DNA from: Rosettibacter primus
Lineage (GTDB): Bacteria > Bacteroidota > Ignavibacteria > Ignavibacteriales > Melioribacteraceae
Reading direction: 5' to 3'
DNA length: 64,000 bases
NCBI RefSeq assembly: GCF_036860675.1
Contig: NZ_JAYKGK010000010.1
Location: 1-64,000, forward strand
Position numbers and translations under genes: made by a program. The notes beneath the pieces are model-generated. The model had not been told where the DNA came from. It saw only the letters and a program-made list of their open reading frames with translations, and did no database searches. Shown here piece after piece: positions 1-7,078 of this stretch (position 1 is the first letter of the stretch; each line of letters opens with the position of its first letter).

Positions 1-63
1 CCAATAACTTCATCAAACAACAGCTTCGTAAGAAGTAGTCGCTTTGAATTGCTGGTTATATTG
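1..63 (-). other. attC recombination site (partial, cut by window start)
   Basis: This is the R''/L'' half of an integron attC read on the minus strand. The core GTTATATTG (plus strand, 55-63) is followed on the minus strand by CAGCAATTCAAAGCGAC, which resembles the L'' of classic attC sites (AATTCATTCAAGCC). Bases 1-55 are identical to 6973-7027, so this is an uninterrupted copy of the attC that the IS at 7027 has split, and it gives an empty-site reference. It closes the cassette holding the DUF4238 gene, whose stop codon lies inside the core. Confidence 0.85.
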
Positions 64-976
64 CGCTAACGTTTATGATAGATTTATCTTTTCCATATAT
101 TTTAAAATCCGAAGTTGGTGAATAAATATAACGTGACGTATAAAAAAACTGCAATGTATTTAATGTGGCAACCATATCTGCTCGAACAGGCATTATAGTA
201 GATGGTAACTTATAACTTCCCCTAAGGAGCAAAGACTTTGATAATGGGAAATATAGTTCTGTATTTCTGCTGCCAAAACCAACACCAAACTTAAAATGAC
301 TGAAATCATTGGGTATTAATTTTACAGGTCTGTCACTTGTAACAAAATGATTAGAGTCATCATCATTTATTAACAATATCCAAGATCTCTGATGCAGTAA
401 TTGATAAATTCTATATACCGCTTTAAATTCCCAATCAATCGTACTATAATTAAGTTCAACTAATTTCCATTTTTTTTCTTTGTTAAACTTTTTCATTTCT
501 TCATATGTGATATCTTTAAATTTATTATCTGTTTCTCGATTTATTCTTTCCATTTCACTATACCATATTTTTCTGTCGCTTAACATAAGACTAAAAATTT
601 TGGATGCGACATTTTCCTTAAACTCTTGAAAACTTTCTCTAATAACTGGATTTCTTACTCCAATTAGTGCTATATAATAAAGTAATTCACTAAACTTTTC
701 ATTTTTAGGTAATTCTTTCTTTTCGTGGATGTATTTAAAAATCAATGAAATAGAACCTTCAACTTTTGATAATTCTTTTTCCAAAATATTGGGATCAATC
801 TCATTTGATTCAATTTTGTTAAAATACTTTACATAACATTCATTTATTGGCTTAGAAGGTCTAACAGTCTTATTTTTTACATCGTAACAAAATAGAACTC
901 CCTCATTATCACCGGACAGAGTGAATCCCGCTAAATAAAATTTTGATAAATAATGATGTTTTTTTGGTTTGCTCAT
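56..976 (-). CDS. DUF4238 domain protein, cassette gene
   Basis: This is a 306-residue soluble protein. The N-terminus (KKHHYLSKFYLAGFT) is the typical start of DUF4238 proteins, whose function is not known. The middle is rich in charged helices, and the later part has the family-like segment ILLINDDDSNHFVTSDRPV. No signal peptide or membrane segment is seen. The ATG lies 15 bases inside the cassette border, and the TAA stop falls in the attC core at 56-58, which is the tight packing expected of an integron cassette. DUF4238 genes are frequent passengers on mobile DNA, so transfer is likely. The family assignment is fairly sure; the role is unknown. Confidence 0.8.
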   Translation of the reverse strand: MSKPKKHHYLSKFYLAGFTLSGDNEGVLFCYDVKNKTVRPSKPINECYVKYFNKIESNEIDPNILEKELSKVEGSISLIFKYIHEKKELPKNEKFSELLYYIALIGVRNPVIRESFQEFKENVASKIFSLMLSDRKIWYSEMERINRETDNKFKDITYEEMKKFNKEKKWKLVELNYSTIDWEFKAVYRIYQLLHQRSWILLINDDDSNHFVTSDRPVKLIPNDFSHFKFGVGFGSRNTELYFPLSKSLLLRGSYKLPSTIMPVRADMVATLNTLQFFYTSRYIYSPTSDFKIYGKDKSIINVSAI

Positions 977-984
977 CTTTAGTA

Positions 985-1210
985 ATAAAACAGCATTGTG
1001 TCTAAGCCAAAGCCCAGAGCAGCAATGCTACAATTATAAAATAACTTTTTAATTAGAACATTTGTCCGCCAAAAGCGGAAACTTTCATTTACAAACTACG
1101 CCGAATAACAAAGCCGAAACGGAACTATAAACTTTTAAACTGAACAAATGCCAAACCTACTTGCCGCAGGCAAGCGCGAAAACACTTACGGCTTGAGGAA
1201 TTTGTTAAAT
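985..1210 (-). other. attC recombination site, degenerate cores
   Basis: On the minus strand the site begins with TTTAAC at about 1204-1210, then AAATTCCTCAAGCCG (L''-like). It ends with GGCTTAGACACAATGCTG and GTTTTAT (R'-like, 985-991). The inner part shares the GCCCAGA...CAATGC block with the other attC sites in this array. Both core heptamers depart from the GTTRRRY consensus more than the other sites do, so activity may be weak. The R'' (TTTAAC) does not pair well with the start of the cassette it closes (GTTAGGTAC at 1657), which suggests that cassette is a fusion of two. Confidence 0.7.
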
Positions 1211-1385
1211 AATAATCCATATTTTTTTGAGAAACTTTTATTTCGTCAGCCAAAATCCAAAGAGAAGTTTTAAGTTTCCTTTGAAAATCGATGTGCCAAG
1301 AAGAATTATCCGATAAAGCCAGGATTTCGCCAAACTTATTATTCTTATTGAGCCATATCGTCAAGTTTGTAATAAAATATCGCAC
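1125..1385 (-). CDS. Small hypothetical ORF running into an attC
   Basis: This is an 86-codon frame that starts 12 bp after the preceding small membrane-protein gene. About the first 60 residues precede the attC; the last 28 or so (from around NSSSRKCFRACLRQ on) are simply the attC at 985-1210 read as protein. No family is recognised, and there is no signal peptide or membrane helix. It may be a true short gene that lost its stop to the attC, or the truncated end of a gene left after two cassettes fused. Confidence that it is expressed is low. Confidence 0.3.
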   Translation of the reverse strand: MRYFITNLTIWLNKNNKFGEILALSDNSSWHIDFQRKLKTSLWILADEIKVSQKNMDYYLTNSSSRKCFRACLRQVGLAFVQFKSL

Positions 1386-1397
1386 AATAAAATTCTC

Positions 1398-1619
1398 TTA
1401 ATTGTGATTTTTATTTTTGAACAATAAAACTGAGATAATTAACAAGACACACACAGTAGCAATTATTTTATATTCTAAAGGATAATAATGTCCCGCAAAA
1501 ATTTGAGGACCAGCAAAATCAAATAGACTTTGGGAGGTTGTTCTTCCTTCAAAACTCATTAAAGAATAAATTAAACCACCAGAGCTAAGAAGTAAAATTA
1601 TTTTTGATATGAGTTTCAT
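1398..1619 (-). CDS. Small membrane protein, cassette gene
   Basis: This 73-residue protein has a hydrophobic N-terminus (KIISKIILLL-type signal or anchor, about residues 3-20) and a second hydrophobic segment near the end (IIATVCVLLIISVLLF, about 51-66) followed by a charged tail. Both termini probably face the same side. No family is recognised. The ATG lies about 37 bases inside the cassette border at 1656, and the stretch AGGGG upstream could serve as ribosome-binding site. It belongs to the same cassette as the ORF at 1125-1385. The function is unknown. Confidence 0.55.
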   Translation of the reverse strand: MKLISKIILLLSSGGLIYSLMSFEGRTTSQSLFDFAGPQIFAGHYYPLEYKIIATVCVLLIISVLLFKNKNHN

Positions 1620-1650
1620 AAAGTTTAACCCCTATAATAAATGACTAAGT

Positions 1651-1818
1651 ACCTAACGACGTTTGCCGATAAGCCGTCGCTGAACGGTTTATGGCGACAA
1701 TGTTTTGATTAACTAAAAAGTGTTATTTTGTAATAACAATGAATAAAAAACAGAACAAGCTTGAACTACCAATGCAAAGACCGGCTGAAGCGTTCGGCTT
1801 GATTTGCAGGTTATATGC
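1651..1818 (-). other. attC recombination site
   Basis: On the minus strand the R'' core GCATATAAC (1810-1818) is followed by CTGCAAATCAAGCCGAACGC (L''-like), and the site ends in GTCGTTAGGT (R', 1651-1657), with crossover expected at G1657/T1656. The length is about 168 bp. R'' is complementary to the first bases of its cassette (GTTATATGC at 2361-2369), as the cassette model requires. It ends the GIY-YIG cassette. Confidence 0.85.
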
Positions 1819-2004
1819 GTTTTCATATTTACCAACAAAAAACCAGATGAAAATAAAATTAGAAAACAAAAAACACAAACAGACATTCGGGCTGAAATTC
1901 TTGAGAGAATAAAAAAATAAAATATTGCAGCCCAGAAAAAATTATAGAAGCCACAAATTCTTTTTACAAATGGTGGACTTCCTATAAAATATTATTAAAT
2001 AAAA

Positions 2005-2337
2005 CTATCGAGCCAATTGTTCATTACAAACAGGTTGCCATTTCAGAATAAGGTCTTTTTCTTCTGATAAGCGAGAACTTTCATTATTATTCAAATGAGC
2101 GTGAATATGAGTTGCGCCATTTCTTATGGCACATTTTTCTTTCTCGTGATTTTCGAGACGTTGGTTCAAATTTTTTGTTTGACCAATATAAACAGGTAAC
2201 CAATGGTTTGGTGTTGTCTCTTTTGCAAAAATATAATTACCTCCTTCTTCCTTAAAAGAAGAATTGATGGGATAAATATAGTACAAATATTGTTGACCAG
2301 ATTCACCAGTCCAATTGATTTTTGGTGTGTCACTCAT
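2005..2337 (-). CDS. GIY-YIG domain protein, cassette gene
   Basis: This 110-residue protein matches the small stand-alone GIY-YIG fold: YLYYIYPI (GIY-like strand), then WLPVYIGQTKNLNQRL (YIG plus the arginine-bearing helix), and a glutamate near the end in EEKDLILKWQPVCNEQ. Proteins of this fold are metal-dependent nucleases, but the small stand-alone ones are mostly uncharacterised. The sequence GAGGAGT lies just upstream of the ATG as a ribosome-binding site. About 185 bp of non-coding DNA separates its stop from its attC. It forms a cassette of its own (1657-2368, 712 bp). A DNA repair, defence or mobile-element role are all possible. Confidence 0.75.
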   Translation of the reverse strand: MSDTPKINWTGESGQQYLYYIYPINSSFKEEGGNYIFAKETTPNHWLPVYIGQTKNLNQRLENHEKEKCAIRNGATHIHAHLNNNESSRLSEEKDLILKWQPVCNEQLAR

Positions 2338-2360
2338 AATTTTACTCCTCTAACTGTTAA

Positions 2361-2552
2361 GCATATAACGATGTTGCAAATAAAGCGCTGCCCAGAACTA
2401 CAATGCAACACTGAAAAGCTTTGCCGATAATTATTTATAAATTCATTTTATCTACTAAACACGAAAAGCAATTATCTTTTACAACTCAACGCTAAAACTA
2501 CTACAATGCCGCAACCTTTAAAGCAGTCGCTTTGATTTGCGGGTTATATGGC
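2361..2552 (-). other. attC recombination site
   Basis: On the minus strand R'' GCCATATAAC (2543-2552) is followed by CCGCAAATCAAAGCGACTGC. The site ends in GCGCTTTATTTGCAAC and ATCGTTATATGC (R', 2361-2369). The length is about 192 bp. R'' is exactly complementary over 10 bases to the first bases of its cassette (GTTATATGGC, plus 5355-5364). It closes the three-gene surface-protein cassette and is one of the best examples here, with the shared inner block GCCCAGAACTACAATGC. Confidence 0.9.
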
Positions 2553-2582
2553 ATTTTATAATCGTTTCTACTTTAACTAATA

Positions 2583-3239
2583 TTAGAAGATTATCCCCAT
2601 AGTTAATTGATGCGTATTAATTATTTGAGTATCATATTTATAGAAATATCTAATATCTAATCCTAATTTTGAAGAAATTTTTAATTCAGAACCTAATCCA
2701 ATAAGTATTCCAAACGATTTAGAAAGATTATCTTCAATAGGTTTTGTTTTATATTCACTTGGTATATCTTCCAGTGATGAATAGGATGTTGACAGAGTAG
2801 GTGATTTATAATATTTAGTATCAATGATAAAATTGTATCCAACATTAAATAATAAATATGGTGATACAGTGTTATTCTTAAGAATATATTGCATTCCCAC
2901 ATAAAAAGGAATTAAATCATAGCCTTCTTCATTAACATAATATTGATTTGCATAGTAAAATTGAATATCATTAATCACATATATTGAATAAGATTTTACA
3001 GTATAGGATGCGTTGGCGAATGTTTTTAAATATCCGAGCGATGAATTCACATTAAAATTATGTGTTAATTTTGTCTTAATTTCTAGAAGAAAGGCGCCAC
3101 CAGTTTTTGAATCATTGCTAATATTAATTCCACCATAAACTCCTACATCCAGATTTGAAAATAAAGAGGGGGATTTATTTTCTTGCGCTAAACAAATATT
3201 AATTGAAAAAACAAATAATAAAAAGATTATTTTTTTCAT
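2583..3239 (-). CDS. Outer-membrane beta-barrel protein, cassette gene
   Basis: The protein has 218 residues from the ATG at 3239, chosen because AAGGTGA lies 8 bases upstream; a TTG two codons earlier lacks that spacing. A signal peptide (MKKIIFLLFVFSINICLAQ) is followed by alternating hydrophobic/polar strands, and the chain ends in ...TMGIIF with a terminal phenylalanine. Those are the usual marks of a small Bacteroidota outer-membrane barrel (PorT/OmpA-barrel type). It is the third gene of a three-gene cassette, 27 bp after a lipoprotein gene. No ligand can be inferred. Confidence 0.7.
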   Translation of the reverse strand: MKKIIFLLFVFSINICLAQENKSPSLFSNLDVGVYGGINISNDSKTGGAFLLEIKTKLTHNFNVNSSLGYLKTFANASYTVKSYSIYVINDIQFYYANQYYVNEEGYDLIPFYVGMQYILKNNTVSPYLLFNVGYNFIIDTKYYKSPTLSTSYSSLEDIPSEYKTKPIEDNLSKSFGILIGLGSELKISSKLGLDIRYFYKYDTQIINTHQLTMGIIF

Positions 3240-3266
3240 AAACAATCACCTTCTGATTTGTGATTT

Positions 3267-4007
3267 TTAAAAAGCAATAAACGGATTTGGTATTTTAAAA
3301 TTATCTTTTTTGTAAATTGATTTTGAATTTTCCATCTCAACATAATTTCCAACTTCCCTTCCTTTTATACTCATGTAATTGACAAGTAAAAATGAACTAC
3401 TATCACCTATTACTGAATATCCTATATGGCCAAAATATTTTGCATAATAAATTTCTGATATCTCAGTATCAGATGTACCTTTTGAAGATATGATAGCAAA
3501 AACATCCTTAAACTTGCTAGCAGGCGTATTAAATTCATTTAAATGTTTTGCAGTCAAATAATCCTTTGACGAATCTGGATTTAGATATCCAACCGTTTGC
3601 ATCCAAATATCTCCATCTTCCGGAAGTATTTTGGCTAATCTTTGTTCGGAATATGGATTTTCAGGATAGTTAGATGATTTTTCGAGTTCTGTAAAATAAA
3701 GAAAACCATCTCGAATGAAATAATATGAAACATATTTATTATTAGGGTCATAACTATAATAATACCACTCAGTTAAAAAAACTTCTTGACCATCAGATCG
3801 ATAGGTTTTACCGACTATTTTCCAAACAGTATGTATTTCAGGATTATTTGAATATGGCATACAATATTGCCTAATATCACCAATGTTTAATGACATGTAT
3901 TCATTAGCGAAATCAAAAGGCTCATTTGAACTTTCACATCCAAAAACTATAAATGTAAAAACGAAAGAAATAAAATTAATTTTAATATTATTTTTTATTG
4001 AGCACAT
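3267..4007 (-). CDS. Secreted lipoprotein of unknown function, cassette gene
   Basis: The likely start is the ATG at 4007, giving 246 residues that begin MCSIKNNIKINFISF and carry the lipobox VFGC followed by ESSNEP. Starting further upstream would translate the hairpin repeat at 4027-4048 and spoil the signal peptide. The body is rich in tyrosine and aromatic residues (YYYSYDPNNKYVSYYF), with no family recognised. It lies between the T9SS cargo gene and the beta-barrel gene, all on one strand, so they are probably co-transcribed and act at the cell surface. Confidence 0.6.
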   Translation of the reverse strand: MCSIKNNIKINFISFVFTFIVFGCESSNEPFDFANEYMSLNIGDIRQYCMPYSNNPEIHTVWKIVGKTYRSDGQEVFLTEWYYYSYDPNNKYVSYYFIRDGFLYFTELEKSSNYPENPYSEQRLAKILPEDGDIWMQTVGYLNPDSSKDYLTAKHLNEFNTPASKFKDVFAIISSKGTSDTEISEIYYAKYFGHIGYSVIGDSSSFLLVNYMSIKGREVGNYVEMENSKSIYKKDNFKIPNPFIAF

Positions 4008-4026
4008 CGTGGACTCGCATTTTGAA

Positions 4027-4048
4027 GGACAAGCTCGAAAGCTTGCCC
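4027..4048. repeat. Short palindromic (REP-like) hairpin
   Basis: GGACAAGCT and AGCTTGCCC form a near-perfect stem (one G-U pair) around a short loop, between two genes of the cassette. It looks like an intergenic palindromic repeat. It could act as a weak attenuator between the T9SS cargo gene and the lipoprotein gene. No T-run follows on either strand. Confidence 0.5.
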
Positions 4049-4074
4049 TAATTAATATTTTATAACTAATCAAA

Positions 4075-5151
4075 TTATTTTGATAATATCATTTTCTTAA
4101 TCGAACTAAAATTATTCGATTTTATTTGATAAATATATAATCCACTTGCAAGATTTGAAGCATCAAATGTTATTGAATATCTACCTTTGGTTTTAAAATC
4201 ATTGACAAGAGTTTTTATTTCACTTCCGAGTAAATCAAATATCTTTAGCGAAACAAATCCGTCTGTTGGCAATTGATACTCAATAGTAGTGGTTGGGTTA
4301 AACGGATTTGGATAGTTTTGTTTAAGTAAATACTCTGTTGGAACTGATTCAAATAAAGATTCTTTTGCCAATGAAGCCTTTGGGATGTTAGAATTATTTT
4401 GCACAATACTCATTTGAGGTGGATATTCAGAAAGTACATCTACATACCACTCATTTGAGGTTTTAGTTGTGTTGCTTGCATCTGTAACAATACATCTTAA
4501 TTTAAAATCTCGCGGATCTGAGCCAGTATTGGTGCGACTGAAAGTTGGTGAATTTGTACCAACAGAAAACCAATACTCACTGGGTGGGGCGTTAATTATA
4601 ATTCCACCAGAGCCTATTTTATCTGTGGTTGTTAATGATTTGCTTCCTATTGAATATGATGAAATGCTACCAAGATACATTATTTGCCAATTATAGGTAA
4701 ATGGAGCAATCCCATTTGTTAAAGTAGCATTCCAATATCCAGTACTTCCTAAATAAAGCGAAAAATCACCGAATATTGATACATTTGTTAGAGGTTGTGG
4801 TGGGAGTGTAACATAAAAAGTAAGAATGTTCGAATACATGAAGTAATCGTTCCCTCCATTTAGATCACTAACAACATGTACAGCACCTTGAAGATGATAT
4901 GTACCAGCTTGCGAAAATACCCAGCCGCCACTCTGACCCGTTTGCCAAGAACCCCAGTGACCATCAGGATATTGAACTCTTGCACCATACCAATCAGTTA
5001 CAAAAAATAATGATACAGTTAGTATATGATAACTAACACCAGCATTTCCATTTGCATCAATTTGAAAAGATTGATTATTTGATGGCAAATCGAAATAGAC
5101 ATTTGCACCATAAGCAAATGATTGAATTAAAATAAACACAATTAGAATCAA
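4075..5151 (-). CDS. Secreted protein with type IX secretion C-terminal sorting domain
   Basis: The protein has 358 residues. The N-terminus (MILIVFILIQSFAYG) is a signal peptide, the middle has beta-rich Ig-like stretches, and the last 85 or so residues are a classic type A sorting domain (QNYPNPFNPTTTIEYQLP ... SGLYIYQI ... KKMILSK). The family's role is export by the Por system and anchoring on the cell surface; the ligand is unknown. The only usable start appears to be a TTG; a nearby ATG (after GGAG) meets a stop two codons later, so the start is odd and may be damaged. It is the first gene of a three-gene cassette. Confidence 0.75.
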   Translation of the reverse strand: MILIVFILIQSFAYGANVYFDLPSNNQSFQIDANGNAGVSYHILTVSLFFVTDWYGARVQYPDGHWGSWQTGQSGGWVFSQAGTYHLQGAVHVVSDLNGGNDYFMYSNILTFYVTLPPQPLTNVSIFGDFSLYLGSTGYWNATLTNGIAPFTYNWQIMYLGSISSYSIGSKSLTTTDKIGSGGIIINAPPSEYWFSVGTNSPTFSRTNTGSDPRDFKLRCIVTDASNTTKTSNEWYVDVLSEYPPQMSIVQNNSNIPKASLAKESLFESVPTEYLLKQNYPNPFNPTTTIEYQLPTDGFVSLKIFDLLGSEIKTLVNDFKTKGRYSITFDASNLASGLYIYQIKSNNFSSIKKMILSK

Positions 5152-5286
5152 CTTTTTTATAACATAACTCCATAAATTATTTAATAATTTTATGGCGGAA
5201 TGGTATATTTACATTGCAAACAAATCTGTTTCTACAATTTGCAAGACAGTAGTAATAGAAGGTTAAATTATTTGTTTGCCCTTTAT

Positions 5287-5322
5287 ACCGGAGCCGCCCC
5301 GCTCCGGTTTTTATTATTTTTT
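5287..5322 (+). terminator. Strong rho-independent terminator on the opposite strand
   Basis: ACCGGAGC (5287-5294) and GCTCCGGT (5301-5308) form a perfect 8-bp GC-rich stem with loop CGCCCC, followed by TTTTATTATTTTTTT. It acts on plus-strand transcripts, although every recognised gene of this cassette is on the minus strand. No plus-strand gene ending here is recognised, so it may end a short untranslated RNA made from about 5160-5320, or a transcript that crosses the cassette. Confidence 0.75.
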
Positions 5323-5354
5323 TCTTTTGCATTACCCCCTATATTATTTGTTAA

Positions 5355-5520
5355 GCCATATAACGACGTAGCGGTTAAGAGGACACACAAGGTGTACGCT
5401 ACAAATGCAATGATTTACTGTTTATATTATTTAAAATCCTTTCTTAATCCTTGCAACAATGTTTAACTACAAATGCCACGGCCGACTACAGCTTTCCGCT
5501 TGAGACGCTTGTTATACAAC
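5355..5520 (-). other. attC recombination site
   Basis: On the minus strand R'' GTTGTATAAC (5511-5520) is followed by AAGCGTCTCAAGCGGAAAGC, close to the classic L'' layout. The site ends in CTTAACCGCTACGTCG and GTTATATGGC (R', 5355-5364). The length is about 166 bp. R'' pairs over 9 of 10 bases with the first bases of the cassette (GTTATACAAG, plus 6076-6085). The inner part differs from the GCCCAGAAC type seen in its neighbours. The stop codon of the upstream gene (5512-5514) lies in the core. Confidence 0.85.
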
Positions 5521-6060
5521 GAGTAATTTTTCTTTATATTTTTCATAAATATCAAAACCAATTCCAAGAGCTAACCCAATTAAGGCGGGAACTCTTGAAT
5601 AAAACAATAAATAAGTTGCAGATATTTCTACGTTATGAATAATCATTAGTATAATTACACCAAGCACATTGGTGAGACCAAATAAGAGCATTAACACAAG
5701 AGCTCTCAAGAATAAGGGAATGTTATTATTCTTATCAATAAATAATTTATAGTAATAAATGGACAGAAATACTGCAACGATTAGTATAAAATCCATTAAA
5801 AGAGTGTGCAACGATACAGATTTTGCTCTTACTATAGCAGTTGTAATTAAGAACAGAATGGCTACATAGATAAGTTCTTTCTTGTTTCTATAATTCATAA
5901 CGGCATAAATAAGAGATCCGAATAAACCAAGAAGTACAATTTGGAATCTAGTATCGTGGAGATGAAATATATTTAAACCATAAAACACCATACCAAATAT
6001 CATACATGAGAGAAAGCCGCAAAGAACTGTAAAAAATATTTCTTTGGAATTCTTATCCAT
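5512..6060 (-). CDS. Polytopic membrane protein of unknown function, cassette gene
   Basis: This 182-residue protein has about five or six hydrophobic helices (roughly residues 8-30, 42-56, 63-80, 85-105, 118-142, 148-168) joined by short charged loops, and a lysine-rich C-terminus. No family or catalytic motif is recognised. It is the sole gene of the first cassette after the dead platform (cassette 5364-6084). The ATG lies about 24 bases inside the cassette border, and the stop is within the attC core. The role is unknown. Confidence 0.6.
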   Translation of the reverse strand: MDKNSKEIFFTVLCGFLSCMIFGMVFYGLNIFHLHDTRFQIVLLGLFGSLIYAVMNYRNKKELIYVAILFLITTAIVRAKSVSLHTLLMDFILIVAVFLSIYYYKLFIDKNNNIPLFLRALVLMLLFGLTNVLGVIILMIIHNVEISATYLLFYSRVPALIGLALGIGFDIYEKYKEKLLVV

Positions 6061-6075
6061 ACCTATACCTTTTCT

Positions 6076-6200
6076 CTTGTATAACTATTATTTAACCCGC
6101 CAGCAGATACGTTGTCTTAAAAATGATATCTACCAGCATTTTGTTTATTTTTATTTAAAATTCTCATTTTCTCGCTTGCTATTACTCCTACCTAAATTAT
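6076..6200 (-). other. Second attI-like site next to the broken integrase
   Basis: On the minus strand this sequence follows the 3' end of the intI remnant and ends ...TTAAATAATAG/TTATAC, with crossover at G6085/T6084. The part before the crossover contains GATATCATT-TTAA, which aligns with GATATCATTCCTTAA in the attI region at 18341-18480, and AATAG precedes the junction in both. The downstream bases belong to the cassette that starts at 6084. Its status as attI is inferred from position and from this similarity; no attI consensus exists across integrons. Confidence 0.65.
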
Positions 6201-6202
6201 GC

Positions 6203-6436
6203 TGTCTATCAGGTTCTTAACTCCTAAACCTGCATTTAGTACATATATGCATATCATTGTTATTTTTATTTTTTTATTACTTTCTTAGCAAGTGCCATTA
6301 TTAAACTGTTAAATTTATTTATCCAGACGTTGCATGCTTCTTCAGTCTTTCTGCTGTAATGATTTGCCCGCAGAGTAAGCCTTACTTTATCGAGGAGTTT
6401 TGGTTTGTTTGCTATATTACTCTGGCTTGTGTTCAC
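6203..6436 (-). pseudogene. intI: intI remnant with the middle deleted
   Basis: From a GTG at 6436 the frame reads NTSQSNIANKPKLLDKV... up to KTEEA and WI, nearly identical to the first 40 or so residues of the intact integrase at 18484-19461. It then runs through about 13 unrelated codons to a stop. Just beyond, 6203-6260 (minus) matches the last 19 codons of intI (intact TMIYTHVLNRGLGVKSPLD; remnant about TMICIYVLNAGLGVKNLID). About 260 codons between, with the catalytic Arg, His, Arg and His, are missing, and the tyrosine codon reads Cys. It cannot encode a recombinase. The sequence upstream of both copies is also similar, so this is a duplicated platform that decayed. Confidence 0.85.
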
Positions 6437-6839
6437 ATATTTTCCCTCAATTCTGAAATAATGTAAAAAAATAATTTTAAAATTCAAAAAACATTTTTTT
6501 CGATTCTACTCAGCGGTTCTCAATGACAATTACTCAGAGGAACTCCGTGTAATAAAAAACTACACAGAGATTATCGCAGATTAATACACATAATAATCTG
6601 CGTAAATCCGCGAAATCAGCGAGAAATATTTTTCACGCAGATAATGCAGATTACCGCAGATATAATATGTGAAAGGCTCAGAAAAAGAGATGAAAGAAAA
6701 ATGGACTCGCTCCCAATATTCCACCATTCCAATATTCCATTATTCCTAGTATGAACACACAAAGGAATAAAATAGAAAAAAATTCATAATCCCAGATGAA
6801 GTTTTACTCTTTACCATAAAACCCTTTTTATTAAATTAT
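6437..6839. repeat. Non-coding region upstream of the intI remnant, with dispersed repeats
   Basis: There is no gene. Bases 6437-6490 resemble the sequence upstream of the intact intI (19462-19510). Bases 6555-6685 hold several related units of the type ACGCAGATAATGCAGATTACCGCAGAT, which also occur at 19578-19610 and, in another form, at 12387-12433. Bases 6715-6750 hold ATTCC-rich simple repeats, like 19645-19700. The same order of elements upstream of both intI copies supports a platform duplication. Confidence 0.65.
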
Positions 6840-7026
6840 GCCATATAACGACGTTGCAAATAAAGCGCTGCTCAGTACGAGAATGCTACAATTGCAAACA
6901 AACTTTTTGTTTTTAAATCTATTTTGTTAACTAAATCTAACTTGCAGAACAAATTAACTTTGAAAACGAATGCCAATAACTTCATCAAACAACAGCTTCG
7001 TAAGAAGTAGTCGCTTTGAATTGCTG
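6840..7026 (-). other. attC recombination site split by an IS (main part)
   Basis: This is the main part of an attC whose R'' half core lies beyond the IS at 8334-8342 (GTTATGCCC). On the minus strand it reads CAGCAATTCAAAGCGACTAC ... GCAGCGCTTTATTTGCAACGTCGTTATATGGC with R' at 6840-6849. The break lies between the conserved TGCTG and GTTAT, that is at the R'' core. Comparison with the uninterrupted copy at 1-63 shows no other change. The split should prevent IntI from using this site. Confidence 0.85.
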
Positions 7027-7032
7027 GATATT

Positions 7033-7072
7033 TCCAAAAAGTTTTTAGTTTATTTTGTAACAACTTTTTGGA
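7033..7072 (+). promoter_or_regulatory. Hairpin covering the transposase ribosome-binding site
   Basis: TCCAAAAAGTT (7033-7043) and AACTTTTTGGA (7062-7072) are perfect 11-bp complements with an 18-base loop. The right arm contains the first bases of the GGAGGT ribosome-binding site (7070-7075) of the transposase. Transcripts entering from outside would fold and hide the start, a known way by which insertion sequences block expression from outside promoters. A transcript starting inside the loop would escape the fold. Confidence 0.6.
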
Positions 7073-7078
7073 GGTCCT

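Noticed and set aside
1819..2004. Possible plus-strand coding trace in the non-coding part of the GIY-YIG cassette
   Set aside because: The frames are short and broken by stops; no family resemblance strong enough to claim a relic.
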